A stretch of DNA of 64,000 bases from Microvirga antarctica (GTDB taxonomy: Bacteria > Pseudomonadota > Alphaproteobacteria > Rhizobiales > Beijerinckiaceae): positions 558,001 through 622,000 of the forward strand of contig NZ_JAGEMM010000001.1 of assembly GCF_017921815.1 (NCBI RefSeq), read 5' to 3'. Of this stretch, positions 8,413 through 17,494 are shown one piece after another. Position numbers and translations under genes: made by a program. The notes beneath the pieces were generated by a model that saw only the letters and a program-made list of their open reading frames with translations, did not search any database and was not told the DNA's origin. Numbering within the stretch: the stretch's first letter is position 1; each line of letters begins with the position of its first letter.

Positions 8413-9963
8413 TCAGGCGTAGATACTTTCGATTGTCTTGAACGCGCCGTCGAGCGCGGTGCCATCCTCATCCAGGAGAGCTGCCTGACGCAGGCGCTGC
8501 ATCCACACCGCGCCGTCGGGCTTTCCAATCAGCATGGGGGCGGCCGCCAGCACCCGGTCGAATTTCGACTGGCCACGGGCATGGGTATCCGAATAGCCCT
8601 TGACCAGCCGGCGGCTGTTCAGCACTTCCACCGCCAGATCGTAGTCGCGCGGCAGGATCGTGAGCGCGGTATCGAGCCAATGCTGAAGGTGCGCCATCTC
8701 CCGGCCATGTCGGAGCGCACGCCGACGCATTCCCTTCATGGCAGCCAGCACGTAAAGCGTGAGAAACCAGCCGATGGTGCCGGTTTTCACACGCCGCCCG
8801 CGGTTCACGACCTTGTCGAGCGCCTTGAAAAGCGCCGGGCGCGACTCGATAAAACGGCCGAGAGAAGCCGGCATCGTGCCGGTAACCTCCTCCATGCGCG
8901 GATGCATGTATTCGGTCGTATAAATCAGCTGGTCGTCCTTGACGCCGACCTCTTTCTTGACGCGGTCGAACCGGCTGGCGCGCGTCTTGAGATCGGCCAC
9001 CCGGATCACGTCGTCATAAGCCATCGACACAGCAAGATACTTCGCGGCCGATTGCGTGAAAGCGTGATCCTTCGCAGCGCCGCCATGGGCGATGTCGTTG
9101 CGCAGGATCTCGTCCATGCGGTCGAGATACTCGTTGGCGTAGGCCGGGTCCTGGTAGTCGACAAGTTTTTTCACCCCGGCGAACAGCATCGCGTGGGCGG
9201 ATTCGGGAAACGCGCGGATGCGCACCAGCAGGGCGTCGAGCGCGGCGTGGCCGGTCGCCGCGGGCAGGACGGGAAGCACCTTGGCGCCGTCCGGCACCAC
9301 CGGATCGCGCGGCTCTTCCCGCGTGCGCAGATAGGACGCGTGGAAAGCCTTGAGGCTCGGGGCCACACCCTTGCCGCCGGCGCTGATGGCGGCCTCATAA
9401 GCCGAGACATCGAACGGCAGCACATCGGCGCCGGCAAGCGCGCCGAACATGGTGGCCGAGATCACGCTGCCATTGGTCTCGGCAAGCGACTGCATGTCGA
9501 AGGCGATGATGCGTTTGGCCGCGATGCCGGCAGCTTCCACAACCGTTAGCGGATCGCCGATGCCGTCGCCGGGCTTTTCCTTTTCGCCGACGGCGAAGGA
9601 GCGGTGCGTCGAGGTGATGAGCGTCGTGCGCTCGGGCGTCACCAGCCCGCGCAGGATCGAGCGGCCAGCTTCCATGAACTCGGCGGCCAAGACCACATCG
9701 ACGTCGCCGGGCGTCGGCATGAGCGACAGGATCGCCTCCGCCCCCTCGCGCACCGGCAGAATCTCGATGTAGTAGATCGTGGCGCCCGTGCGCTGGGCCA
9801 CGCCCGGAACCGAGGTGGATTGCGCGATCCAGCCGCTGTGTTCGGCGGCGGCCACGATCCAGTCCGCCAGCACACCGCCGCCCTGCCCGCCCATGGCCAG
9901 GATCGCAATCGCAATGGGCTTGTCGGTCGACAGGCGGAGGGGAAAAGTCTCGTGGCGGGTCAT
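8413..9963 (-). CDS. iorB: Indolepyruvate ferredoxin oxidoreductase, beta subunit with C-terminal DUF6537-like part
   Basis: The gamma/beta-type subunit of 2-oxoacid:ferredoxin oxidoreductase. The N-terminal ~190 residues hold the typical MGGQGGGVLADWIV start and PVREGAEAILSLMPTPGDVD; the remaining ~320 residues are an extension as seen in long IorB proteins (DUF6537-like), about 2.5 times the length of archaeal IorB. With IorA it decarboxylates aryl pyruvates to aryl-acetyl-CoA, passing electrons to ferredoxin. I chose ATG 9963, with AGAAGG 9 nt upstream, over GTG 9990. It lies 55 bp behind iorA. Confidence 0.87.
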   Translation of the reverse strand: MTRHETFPLRLSTDKPIAIAILAMGGQGGGVLADWIVAAAEHSGWIAQSTSVPGVAQRTGATIYYIEILPVREGAEAILSLMPTPGDVDVVLAAEFMEAGRSILRGLVTPERTTLITSTHRSFAVGEKEKPGDGIGDPLTVVEAAGIAAKRIIAFDMQSLAETNGSVISATMFGALAGADVLPFDVSAYEAAISAGGKGVAPSLKAFHASYLRTREEPRDPVVPDGAKVLPVLPAATGHAALDALLVRIRAFPESAHAMLFAGVKKLVDYQDPAYANEYLDRMDEILRNDIAHGGAAKDHAFTQSAAKYLAVSMAYDDVIRVADLKTRASRFDRVKKEVGVKDDQLIYTTEYMHPRMEEVTGTMPASLGRFIESRPALFKALDKVVNRGRRVKTGTIGWFLTLYVLAAMKGMRRRALRHGREMAHLQHWLDTALTILPRDYDLAVEVLNSRRLVKGYSDTHARGQSKFDRVLAAAPMLIGKPDGAVWMQRLRQAALLDEDGTALDGAFKTIESIYA

Positions 9964-10018
9964 CGGCAATACCCTTCTGGCAGAATTCACATGGGCGTGG
10001 TGTCTTCCACGCAGAACG

Positions 10019-12172
10019 CTAGTGGGCGAAGGTCAGGCGGCTTCTGTCACGGCGGCGCTGCAGAAACCCGATCACCGCGCCGCGAACGCGCGCGAGAAAG
10101 CGGTCGTGCGGCGTCGGGTTGTAGATGACGTCGGCCCGATAGAAGGACGGGCAGAGGACAGCCGCTTCGGCGACTTCGCCGCAATTGCCGCAGCCGACGC
10201 AGGAATTGTCGATCGCCGCCACCGGATCGTCCTTCAGCGGATCGTCGGTGTGCTTGACCGACAGGGACGGGCAGCCCGACAGGCGGATACAGGCATGGTC
10301 GCCGGTGCACACATCCTCATCCACGCCGAACCGCTCGCGCACCATGCGCTTGCCTTCCTTCACGGCCTTGCCGAACAGCGGCTTCACGCGCCGCTGCTTG
10401 TTCAGCATGCATTCGGAGGACGCCACGATGATGTGCGGACCCGGCTCCTTCGTCGTCAGCGCTTCCTTCAGGGTGTCGCGCATCTTGGCGACGTCATAGG
10501 TGTTGTCGATCTGGCGCACCCACTTCGCCCCGATGCCCTTCACCGCATCGACGATGCTGTTGTTGGTGGTGCGATTGGGGTTGTCGGCGCGTGACGACAG
10601 GATGTCCTGACCGCCGGTGGCCGCCGAGTAATAGTTGTCGACGATCAGGATCACGCCATCCTGCTTGTTGTAGACCGCGTTGCCGATGCTGGTGGACAGG
10701 CCGTTATGCCAGAACCCGCCATCGCCCATCACGGCGATGGATCGCTTGTCCGATTCCACGTTGAAGGCCGAGGCCGAGGCCGGCCCCAGGCCGTAGCCCA
10801 TGGTGGTCGCGCCGATGTTGAACGGCGGCAGGATCGAGAACAGGTGGCAGCCGATATCGGCCGCCACATGATGTTGCCCGAGTTCCCCCTCGACCAGTTT
10901 CATGGCGGCGAAGATCGGGCGCTCCGGACACCCGGTGCAGAAGCCCGCAGGCCGCTGCGGCACGACGGCGTTCAGCGCCTTCACGCGCGGGTCGTCGAGA
11001 GTGGGCGAGGCGTCGGGCAGCGGTGGCCGGTTGCCAAGGACGCTGCGCGCGTGGGTCTCGAAAAATTCGGTGAAGCCTTTTACCAGCACCGGCGCGGTGT
11101 ATTCGCCGCCGAGCGGCAGCATGTCCTTGCCGTGCAGCTTGGTGTTGATGTCGCGCCGCCGCAGGACGGTGCTGAGCGTCTGCTCGATATATTCGGGCTG
11201 ACCCTCCTCCACCATGATGACGGCCGTCTTGCCGATGCAGAACTCGGCGATCTCGTCGTCGATGAGCGGATACGTGACGTTGAGCACGTAGAGCGGGATG
11301 GCGGATTCGCCGTAGACATCCGCGAGGCCAAGGAACTGAAGCGCCCGCATGACGCTGTTGTACATGCCGCCCTGCAGGATGATGCCGACATCGCCCTCGG
11401 CCGGCCCGAAATGCTCGTTCAGCTTGCGCGACTTGATGAATTCGACCGCCGCCGGCCAGCGCTTCTCGAGCTTTTCCTTCTCGTGCATGTAGGCTGCCGG
11501 CGGCAACACGATGCGGCTGAGATCGCGGCGCGGATTCTCGAGCGCCTGGCGCAGGGTATAGGGCGGCTTCTTGTTGTCCTTGGCGACGAACTGCCCGTGG
11601 ACGTGACAAGTGCGGATGCGGACCTCGAGCATGACGGGGGTGTTCGAGGCTTCCGACAGCTCGAAACCATTCTCCACGGCCTGGACGATCGAGGGCAGAT
11701 GCGGGCGCGGATCGAGCAGCCACATCTGCGATTTCATGGCGAAGGCGTGGCTGCGCTCCTGCATGATCGACGAGCCCTCGCCGTAATCCTCGCCGATGAT
11801 GATGAGCGCCCCGCCCGTCACGCCGCCGGAGGCGAGGTTGGAGAGCGCGTCACTTGCCACATTGGTGCCGGCGGTCGATTTCCAGGTGACGGCGCCGCGC
11901 ACCGGATAGAGCACGGAGGCCGACAGCATGGCGGCCGCCGCCGCTTCCGATGCGGAGGATTCGAAATGGACGCCGAGTTCGTTGAGCACGTCCTTGGAAT
12001 CGGCCAGCACATCCATCAGATGCGAGATGGGCGAACCCTGATAGCCGCCCACATAGGAGACGCCGGATTGCAGGAGGGCCTTGGTGATGGCGAGGATACC
12101 CTCGCCCCGGAAGATCTCGCCGTCGCCGAGCTTCAGGTCTTCCACTTCCCGTGCGAATGAACGTTCAGCCAT
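10019..12172 (-). CDS. iorA: Indolepyruvate ferredoxin oxidoreductase, alpha subunit (TPP, Fe-S)
   Basis: 717 residues, catalytic subunit of the aryl-pyruvate oxidoreductase. It shows the N-terminal pyrimidine-binding part (GYQGSPISHLMDVLAD), a CTGCPERPIFAAMK segment, the TPP/Mg site (AVMGDGGFWHNG and DNYYSAATGGQ), and a C-terminal ferredoxin-like cluster (CVGCGNCGEVAEAAVLCP). The first member of a two-gene minus-strand operon with iorB. Its upstream gap carries two copies of a palindrome (12222, 12338), possible operators. The enzyme could use phenylpyruvate, indolepyruvate or related acids; the sequence does not tell which. Confidence 0.9.
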   Translation of the reverse strand: MAERSFAREVEDLKLGDGEIFRGEGILAITKALLQSGVSYVGGYQGSPISHLMDVLADSKDVLNELGVHFESSASEAAAAAMLSASVLYPVRGAVTWKSTAGTNVASDALSNLASGGVTGGALIIIGEDYGEGSSIMQERSHAFAMKSQMWLLDPRPHLPSIVQAVENGFELSEASNTPVMLEVRIRTCHVHGQFVAKDNKKPPYTLRQALENPRRDLSRIVLPPAAYMHEKEKLEKRWPAAVEFIKSRKLNEHFGPAEGDVGIILQGGMYNSVMRALQFLGLADVYGESAIPLYVLNVTYPLIDDEIAEFCIGKTAVIMVEEGQPEYIEQTLSTVLRRRDINTKLHGKDMLPLGGEYTAPVLVKGFTEFFETHARSVLGNRPPLPDASPTLDDPRVKALNAVVPQRPAGFCTGCPERPIFAAMKLVEGELGQHHVAADIGCHLFSILPPFNIGATTMGYGLGPASASAFNVESDKRSIAVMGDGGFWHNGLSTSIGNAVYNKQDGVILIVDNYYSAATGGQDILSSRADNPNRTTNNSIVDAVKGIGAKWVRQIDNTYDVAKMRDTLKEALTTKEPGPHIIVASSECMLNKQRRVKPLFGKAVKEGKRMVRERFGVDEDVCTGDHACIRLSGCPSLSVKHTDDPLKDDPVAAIDNSCVGCGNCGEVAEAAVLCPSFYRADVIYNPTPHDRFLARVRGAVIGFLQRRRDRSRLTFAH

Positions 12173-12221
12173 CGTGAGATCTCCTGCGGGGTCGTCGGTC
12201 GTCAGAGGGCGCGATAATTGT

Positions 12222-12349
12222 ATGCATTTGCATATATATACTTGCGCGAATGTCTCGACCGAGTGCGATCTTCCCTGAAGTTACGCGCGATCCGAAAGTG
12301 CATCAAGTAGAGAGATTCTAATCGGGGCCGTAATAATATGCATTTGCAT
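12222..12349. promoter_or_regulatory. Two copies of the palindrome ATGCATTTGCAT upstream of iorA
   Basis: The 12-mer ATGCATTTGCAT occurs at 12222-12233 and again at 12338-12349, in the gap between divergent iorA and the helicase gene. Each is an inverted repeat (TATGCA-TT-TGCATA, with one end mismatch in the second copy). The repeats start 116 bp apart, close to eleven helical turns, so a dimeric regulator could bind both on one face and loop the DNA. The area is AT-rich compared with its surroundings. No gene is seen in 12173-12489. Confidence 0.5.
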
Positions 12350-12489
12350 TGTTTTCGGTGCCGCTTTTCGCGCCGGAGCGGGCAGCCAGTTCGGCCATTT
12401 GGGGGCGGCGCGCTCGCGCGGCAATTCGGCCGTTGCGAACAAAACGGGAAACATGGCTTGATGGCGACAGCCAGGACAATGATTCGACC

Positions 12490-14559
12490 GTGACCGCCGC
12501 CCTCGCCTATCTCGACACCCTCAATCCGGAGCAGCGCCGCGCCGTCGAGCACGGCGTGGGTGATGCGCGCGGCGGGCCGCTCCTCGTCATCGCCGGCGCG
12601 GGGTCGGGCAAGACCAACACGCTCGCCCACCGGGTCGCGCATCTGATCCTGCACGGAGCCGATCCTCGCCGCATCCTGCTGCTGACATTCTCGCGACGGG
12701 CTGCCGGAGAGATGATGCGCCGGGTCGAGAAGATTTCCGGCCGCATCATGGGGCGTGAGAGCAGCGCGCTTTCCGGCGCGCTGACCTGGGCCGGCACGTT
12801 TCACGGCATTGGGGCGCGGCTGCTGCGCGACCACGCCATCGAAATCGGCCTCGATCCCGCCTTTTCCATCCACGACCGCGAGGATTCCGCCGACCTGATG
12901 AATCTCTGCCGGCACGAGCTCGGCTATTCGAAGACCGAGAGCCGGTTTCCCGCCAAGGGAACGTGCCTGTCGATCTACTCGCGCTGCGTGAATGCCGAGA
13001 TGGCCCTGGAGGACGTCCTGCGCGTCGCCTTCCCGTGGTGTGCCGGCTGGGCCGCGGAACTGCGTACTCTCTTTGCGGCCTATGTGGAGGCCAAGCAGCG
13101 CCAGAACGTTCTCGATTACGACGACCTGCTGCTCTATTGGGCGCAGACCGTCAGCGAGCCTGCTTTCGCAGAGGAGATGGGCGGGCGGTTCGACCATGTG
13201 CTGGTGGACGAGTATCAGGATACCAACCGGCTGCAATCCTCGATCCTGCTGGCGCTCAAGCCGAACGGCGCCGGCGTGACGGTGGTGGGCGACGATGCCC
13301 AGTCGATCTATGCGTTTCGGGCCGCGACCGTGCGCAACATCCTGGATTTCCCGAAGCACTTTTCGCCGGCCGCCGACATCATCACGCTCGAGCGCAATTA
13401 CCGCTCGAGCCAGCCGATCCTCGCCGCCGCCAACGCCGTGATCGATCTGGCCTCGGAGCGCTTCACCAAAAACCTCTGGACCGACCGCGAGTCGCATGAC
13501 CGGCCGCAGGTCGTGGCCGTGCGGGACGAGACCGATCAGGCGCGCTACGTGGTCGAGCGGGTGCTGGAGAACCGCGAGGTCGGCATCGCGCTGAAGCAGC
13601 AGGCGGTGCTGTTCCGAACCTCCCATCACAGCGGCCCGCTCGAGGTCGAGCTCACACGCCGGAACATTCCCTTCGTGAAATTCGGCGGCCTGAAATTTCT
13701 CGATGCGGCGCACATCAAGGACGTTCTGGCCCTGTTGCGGTTCGTGCAGAACCCGCGCGACCGGGTTGCGGGCTTCCGGCTCATGCAACTGATGCCGGGG
13801 GTGGGCCCCGCCTCGGCCCAGCGGATTCTCGACCACATGGCAGGCTCGGTCGATCCCTTCACGGCGCTGGCGGAAGCGGCAGCCCCACCACGCGCAGGCG
13901 ATGACTGGCACCTTTTCGTCGACACCCTCGCGGCGCTTCGCACGCAGGCTGCGGGGTGGCCGTCGGAACTCGAACAGGCGCGCGCGTGGTACGAGCCCCA
14001 TCTTCAGCGCATCCACGAGGATTCCGCGCCGCGGCTCGCCGATCTCGTCCAGCTCGAGCAGATCGCCGCCGGCTACCCGTCGCGCGAGCGCTTCCTCACC
14101 GAACTCACCCTCGACCCGCCCGATGCGACGAGCGACCAGGCGGGTGTACCGCTGCTCGACGAGGATTATCTGATCCTCTCCACCGTCCATTCCGCCAAGG
14201 GGCAGGAATGGAAATCGGTGTTCGTCCTGAACGTGGTGGATGGCTGCATCCCGTCCGATCTGGGCACCGGCACCACGGCAGAGATCGAGGAGGAGCGTCG
14301 TCTTCTCTATGTGGCCATGACGCGGGCGAAGGATCACCTCCACCTCGTCGTGCCGCAGCGTTTCTACACCCACCAGCAATCCGCAACCGGCGACCGGCAT
14401 ATCTATGCAGCGCGCACCCGCTTCATTCCCAGCGAATTGCTGAAGCATTTCGAGCGCATGCCCTGGCCGGCCCCCGTGCCCGGCGAGGCAGCGCGGTCCT
14501 CAGCATCGCCCGTTCTGCGGGTGGATATCGGCGCCCGCATGCGCGGCATGTGGCGCTAG
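12490..14559 (+). CDS. UvrD/Rep/PcrA-family ATP-dependent DNA helicase
   Basis: A 689-residue superfamily 1A 3'-5' helicase. Motifs in order: Q motif LNPEQRRAVEHG, Walker A GAGSGKTNTL, Walker B LVDEYQDTNRLQ, motif III VGDDAQSIYAFR, motif IV LERNYRSSQPIL, motif V LSTVHSAKGQEW, and motif VI YVAMTRAKDHL. GTG 12490 lies just before the Q motif; the open frame starts at ATG 12349 but that stretch covers the second palindrome and is not conserved-looking. It is shorter than the main UvrD of alphaproteobacteria, so it is probably a second, Rep-like helicase. The role in repair or replication is inferred from the family. Confidence 0.88.
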   Translation: MTAALAYLDTLNPEQRRAVEHGVGDARGGPLLVIAGAGSGKTNTLAHRVAHLILHGADPRRILLLTFSRRAAGEMMRRVEKISGRIMGRESSALSGALTWAGTFHGIGARLLRDHAIEIGLDPAFSIHDREDSADLMNLCRHELGYSKTESRFPAKGTCLSIYSRCVNAEMALEDVLRVAFPWCAGWAAELRTLFAAYVEAKQRQNVLDYDDLLLYWAQTVSEPAFAEEMGGRFDHVLVDEYQDTNRLQSSILLALKPNGAGVTVVGDDAQSIYAFRAATVRNILDFPKHFSPAADIITLERNYRSSQPILAAANAVIDLASERFTKNLWTDRESHDRPQVVAVRDETDQARYVVERVLENREVGIALKQQAVLFRTSHHSGPLEVELTRRNIPFVKFGGLKFLDAAHIKDVLALLRFVQNPRDRVAGFRLMQLMPGVGPASAQRILDHMAGSVDPFTALAEAAAPPRAGDDWHLFVDTLAALRTQAAGWPSELEQARAWYEPHLQRIHEDSAPRLADLVQLEQIAAGYPSRERFLTELTLDPPDATSDQAGVPLLDEDYLILSTVHSAKGQEWKSVFVLNVVDGCIPSDLGTGTTAEIEEERRLLYVAMTRAKDHLHLVVPQRFYTHQQSATGDRHIYAARTRFIPSELLKHFERMPWPAPVPGEAARSSASPVLRVDIGARMRGMWR

Positions 14560-14573
14560 GCGCGCTCGCTGGC

Positions 14574-15170
14574 TTACTGGTCGCAGATCTTCGGCGGGCC
14601 GTCGTCGCCCTGCCAATCGACGAGGCGGGTCGCTTTCGGCGGGATCGTGATCGCTTTGCCGTTGCGCTTCCCCTGACCGGTCAGGAGGTTCAGGTCGCAG
14701 GTGCCGCCGGCGTTCGGATCGAGCGTGTCGCGGCTGGTGAAGGTCAGGCCGGCGACGATGAATTCGCTGTTGCGATAGACGACCGTGGCAACCTGGCTCC
14801 AGCGCGACCGGCCGACAGAGTCGTTGCCGGATTTCAAAAGCAGCGCGCCCTTGTCCGTGACCGCAAGGCTCGGCTGCGTGCCCCACAGAATGCCTCGCCA
14901 GAGGGCGTCCGGTTTCTGGACCACGAGATCGCGACGCCGCGTGCCATCCGCATTCATGGCCGAGAGATAGATGTAGAGATTGGCCTCCGCGTCCTCGCCC
15001 TCGACGAGAACTGCGCGGTCGAACCAGCCATCGTTGTTCCAGTCCGCCGTCACGACACTCAGCACGGCGGCCGGCGAGACGGTGGCCGGAAGCGGGTCTG
15101 GCTTCGTCCCCGTCTGGGCCTGCGCGCTCATTGCCAGCGTCAGCCCGATCAGCACGCTTAAGGCTCTCAT
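14574..15170 (-). CDS. Secreted protein of unknown function
   Basis: 198 residues with a clear signal peptide (MRALSVLIGLTLAMSAQA). The mature part has a VLSVVTADWNNDGWFDRAVL segment that resembles FG-GAP/VCBS-type repeat units (Asp/Asn-rich turn), and ends CDQ. Probably periplasmic. It converges with the helicase gene (15-nt gap). I do not recognise a specific family or function. Confidence 0.7.
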   Translation of the reverse strand: MRALSVLIGLTLAMSAQAQTGTKPDPLPATVSPAAVLSVVTADWNNDGWFDRAVLVEGEDAEANLYIYLSAMNADGTRRRDLVVQKPDALWRGILWGTQPSLAVTDKGALLLKSGNDSVGRSRWSQVATVVYRNSEFIVAGLTFTSRDTLDPNAGGTCDLNLLTGQGKRNGKAITIPPKATRLVDWQGDDGPPKICDQ

Positions 15171-15174
15171 TGGG

Positions 15175-15408
15175 TCAGATCCCCTGTTGGCTTTCCGAAC
15201 CGGACAGCGCGTCCAGATCCTGCCGCAACTGCTCCGGCGCGATCCGGATCTTCATGACGGTGCCGCCGAAATCCAGCAGCAGCAGCGGGACGCCGTCCTG
15301 GCGTTCGACGCGCGTCGCGATCGGGTCCAACGGGACGCTCTTGGGATGGTTCGCGCCTGACCCCGGGCCGAAGCTTCGGGGCGGCAGGGCGCGGTGCACC
15401 CGCGCCAC
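15175..15408 (-). CDS. Small protein of unknown function, possibly the downstream half of a split gene
   Basis: 77 residues from GTG 15408 (ARVHRALPPRSFGPG ... DGVPLLLLDFGGTVMKIRI). The same frame reads back upstream as credible protein (SAILADLLSEVARV) right up to the TGA of the 41-residue ORF at 15439, with no better start codon. Two explanations are possible: a weakly initiated second gene, or a gene interrupted by an in-frame stop. It ends 4 nt before the secreted-protein gene start, so it is likely cotranscribed with it. Confidence 0.5.
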   Translation of the reverse strand: MARVHRALPPRSFGPGSGANHPKSVPLDPIATRVERQDGVPLLLLDFGGTVMKIRIAPEQLRQDLDALSGSESQQGI

Positions 15409-15438
15409 CTCGGACAGCAGGTCGGCCAGGATCGCCGA

Positions 15439-15564
15439 TCAATCGACCGTTCCGAGCAGGACCTCATATTCAAGCCCGGCCTCGCTGCGGACTCCGAGCG
15501 CGAAGACGTTCCCGTCCTCGGCGACTTCGACCCGCCACCCTGTTGATCCAATCCGCTTGACCAC
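15439..15564 (-). CDS. 41-residue protein of unknown function
   Basis: Starts at GTG 15564 with GGGAG 8 nt upstream: VVKRIGSTGWRVEVAEDGN and then FALGVRSEAGLEYEVLLGTVD. The composition and third-position GC look coding. It is in the same frame as the following ORF (15175-15408), separated only by TGA, so it may be its true N-terminus. Function unknown. Confidence 0.5.
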   Translation of the reverse strand: MVKRIGSTGWRVEVAEDGNVFALGVRSEAGLEYEVLLGTVD

Positions 15565-15786
15565 TGCCGATGCTCCCGTTCGATCCCTCCCTTAGCATCA
15601 CGTCCGAAGGCCGCGAGCAAGAGAATGGCGACGACGGCCTGCGAACTGTGGCAAGAAGAATCGCCTGATTCGCCGCATTGAGCAGAATCGACCCTCATCC
15701 CTGTGCAGGCCGTCCTACACGCCTCGCGCAATCTCGTTTCAGAGGCCCGTCAGCGATGCGGGGCCGCCCCAGATGGAGACTTGCCC

Positions 15787-16074
15787 ATGCGCCGTGCCGT
15801 TCTGTTCGGAGTGCTCACCCTCACCCTCGCCGCCCCGGCCCTCGCGCAGACGAGCCCGGCGCCGGCCGTGTCCATGTCCAGCACCGAAATTCGCGAACTG
15901 CTCGACGCCGCGAAAGCAACCGCGAAGGCAACGCGCGAGAACGTCGATTACAACCGGGTCGTGCCGGATGTGCTGTTTCAGATTCTGGCCAAGCTCGACA
16001 AGGTGGAAGACAAACTCGACAAGATCGAGAACGAGCTGAAATCCGCCAAGGCGACGCTCACGAAGAAGCGCTAG
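15787..16074 (+). CDS. Small secreted helical protein of unknown function
   Basis: 95 residues with a signal peptide (MRRAVLFGVLTLTLAAPALA) and a mature region that looks alpha-helical and coiled-coil forming, with heptad-like LAKLDKVEDKLDKIENELKS near the C-terminus. ATG 15787 is preceded by GGAGA at 7 nt. Probably periplasmic. No family recognised. Confidence 0.7.
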   Translation: MRRAVLFGVLTLTLAAPALAQTSPAPAVSMSSTEIRELLDAAKATAKATRENVDYNRVVPDVLFQILAKLDKVEDKLDKIENELKSAKATLTKKR

Positions 16075-16181
16075 CGGGTCCCTCACCAGACTCATTGGGA
16101 GGTGCGTGAAAGCGCCTCACTAATTCTTAACGTGTTTCTCGCACTCTGGGCCCATCGCAACGTCAGTTTTCGAGGGTCCCG

Positions 16182-16385
16182 ATGTCTCAGGAGCGCAACG
16201 TTCAGCAGGCTGGAATCATCACCGAAGAGCGGCTCGAGAGAGCCCTCGAGGTCCTGTCGGCACTGGTGTCCGAACACGGCGAGAAGCACGTTCCCCTTCG
16301 CGCCATGATCGAAGGGCAGCTCTCCGACATGCGTGCGCGCATGACATTGCGCGACACGATGCCCGCCTACGCGGAAGCCGGGTAA
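16182..16385 (+). CDS. 67-residue cytoplasmic protein of unknown function
   Basis: A short, charged, predicted helical protein (ITEERLERALEVLSALVSEH is typical of the central part). No signal peptide or cysteine. It ends 5 nt before the next unknown gene, so the two are probably cotranscribed. Function unknown. Confidence 0.6.
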   Translation: MSQERNVQQAGIITEERLERALEVLSALVSEHGEKHVPLRAMIEGQLSDMRARMTLRDTMPAYAEAG

Positions 16386-16390
16386 ATGCA

Positions 16391-16999
16391 GTGAAACTGG
16401 CAGAAACCATGATGTCGCATTTCCGGTCGCTCGGCGGCGCGGTCCCACGGGCCGCATCTCCGGCCGACCGCGATCTTGTCGAGCGGATCGACGCCGCGCG
16501 TGAGGCCCAGATGCCGCCCGTCATGCAGCATGCCATCCAGCCCGGTGCAGGAATGCCGAATGCGTCGGCGCACCGGCCTGTGTCGCAGGCGAGGCCAGTG
16601 ATGATGCCATCCACGGTTCAGGAGACCCCGAGCCCCGCGGGCGCCATGGCGACCGAGCACCTCGCTCAGCAGATGATCACCCTGGTGGAGATCGCCGCGA
16701 CCCAGGATCGCCAGTTGCAGGCCCTCAAGGCGCGCTGCGAACGGCTGGAGCGGCGCGAGCAAGCCGGCATGGTGGCCTTCACGGCCTTCTTCCACATTCT
16801 CAACGCCAACAACGTCTCGGGCCTCGACGCGATGGCGGGCGTCTTCGGCAGCCTGATCGAGCAGGCCCGCCACCTGGAACTCCCCGACGATTCGATTGCC
16901 TATCTCAGGCAGATCGAGACGATGCTGCGGGACCAGCATTCGGACGACAAGGATCACACCCGGTCGGGGTCCTCCGAAAGAACATTCGACGCGACTTGA
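16391..16999 (+). CDS. 202-residue protein of unknown function
   Basis: An N-terminal helix, a Pro/Ala-rich linker (about residues 45-80), and a helical C-terminal half starting at TEHLAQQMITLVEIAATQDR with a coiled-coil-like LQALKARCERLERREQ. GTG 16391 is used; ATG 16409 is equally possible. Located directly behind the 67-residue gene. No family recognised. Confidence 0.6.
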   Translation: MKLAETMMSHFRSLGGAVPRAASPADRDLVERIDAAREAQMPPVMQHAIQPGAGMPNASAHRPVSQARPVMMPSTVQETPSPAGAMATEHLAQQMITLVEIAATQDRQLQALKARCERLERREQAGMVAFTAFFHILNANNVSGLDAMAGVFGSLIEQARHLELPDDSIAYLRQIETMLRDQHSDDKDHTRSGSSERTFDAT

Positions 17000-17138
17000 A
17001 AATCTGACCAGCCGCGCACACATTTGATGACAGGCGCCAGTTAGCGCTTGAGACGAGCGACGGTCAGGCGCGGATGTACCGCCTTTCCGTCACGCTCGTC
17101 TTTCGTTTCTCGGGCCCGCGCAGGCTGCCCGCTACCGC

Positions 17139-17315
17139 TCAGCGGTTTTTCATATCAGCCGGAAGATGGAACGTGTAGTTCCGCTCGCGCTCGTCGCGGG
17201 CTTTGGCGAGCTCCTCGTAGGCCTTGCGATCCTCGGCGGAGAGAATGACCCGCTTTGCCGGTGCGGTTCGCTGACGGGGCTTTGCCCGTTTGAAGGTATC
17301 GGTCGGTTGGCTCAT
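17139..17315 (-). CDS. 58-residue basic protein of unknown function
   Basis: Starts at ATG 17315 with AAGGAT 8 nt upstream. Reads MSQPTDTFKRAKPRQRTAPA and then a charged helix (SAEDRKAYEELAKARDERER) ending NYTFHLPADMKNR. The basic N-terminal tail and acidic/basic helix suggest a nucleic-acid or protein binding role, but this is a guess. The opposite-strand frames here are less protein-like. Confidence 0.6.
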   Translation of the reverse strand: MSQPTDTFKRAKPRQRTAPAKRVILSAEDRKAYEELAKARDERERNYTFHLPADMKNR

Positions 17316-17494
17316 GGCGCATATCCTTGTGATCTGGCGCCACTATAGAAGGTAAACACCGGGGCGCGACAGGGGTGAGGCGACCTGCGACAAATCTTTC
17401 GCCGCAAACCGAACCGATTCCTTTGGAGGGGTGTTGCCCCTTTTGAGCCTGACGCCCGCATGACAGGCTTCACATATGCAGCGGGGTGGCGTCC

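Noticed and set aside
12202..14448. Long minus-strand open frame opposite the helicase
   Set aside because: It reads as Arg/Gly/His-rich nonsense with no domain, and is the antisense shadow of a clear SF1 helicase gene in GC-rich DNA.
15252..15731. 159-codon minus-strand frame covering the split small ORFs
   Set aside because: Shadow composition; the 41- and 77-residue frames on this strand look more coding, with a ribosome site for the first.
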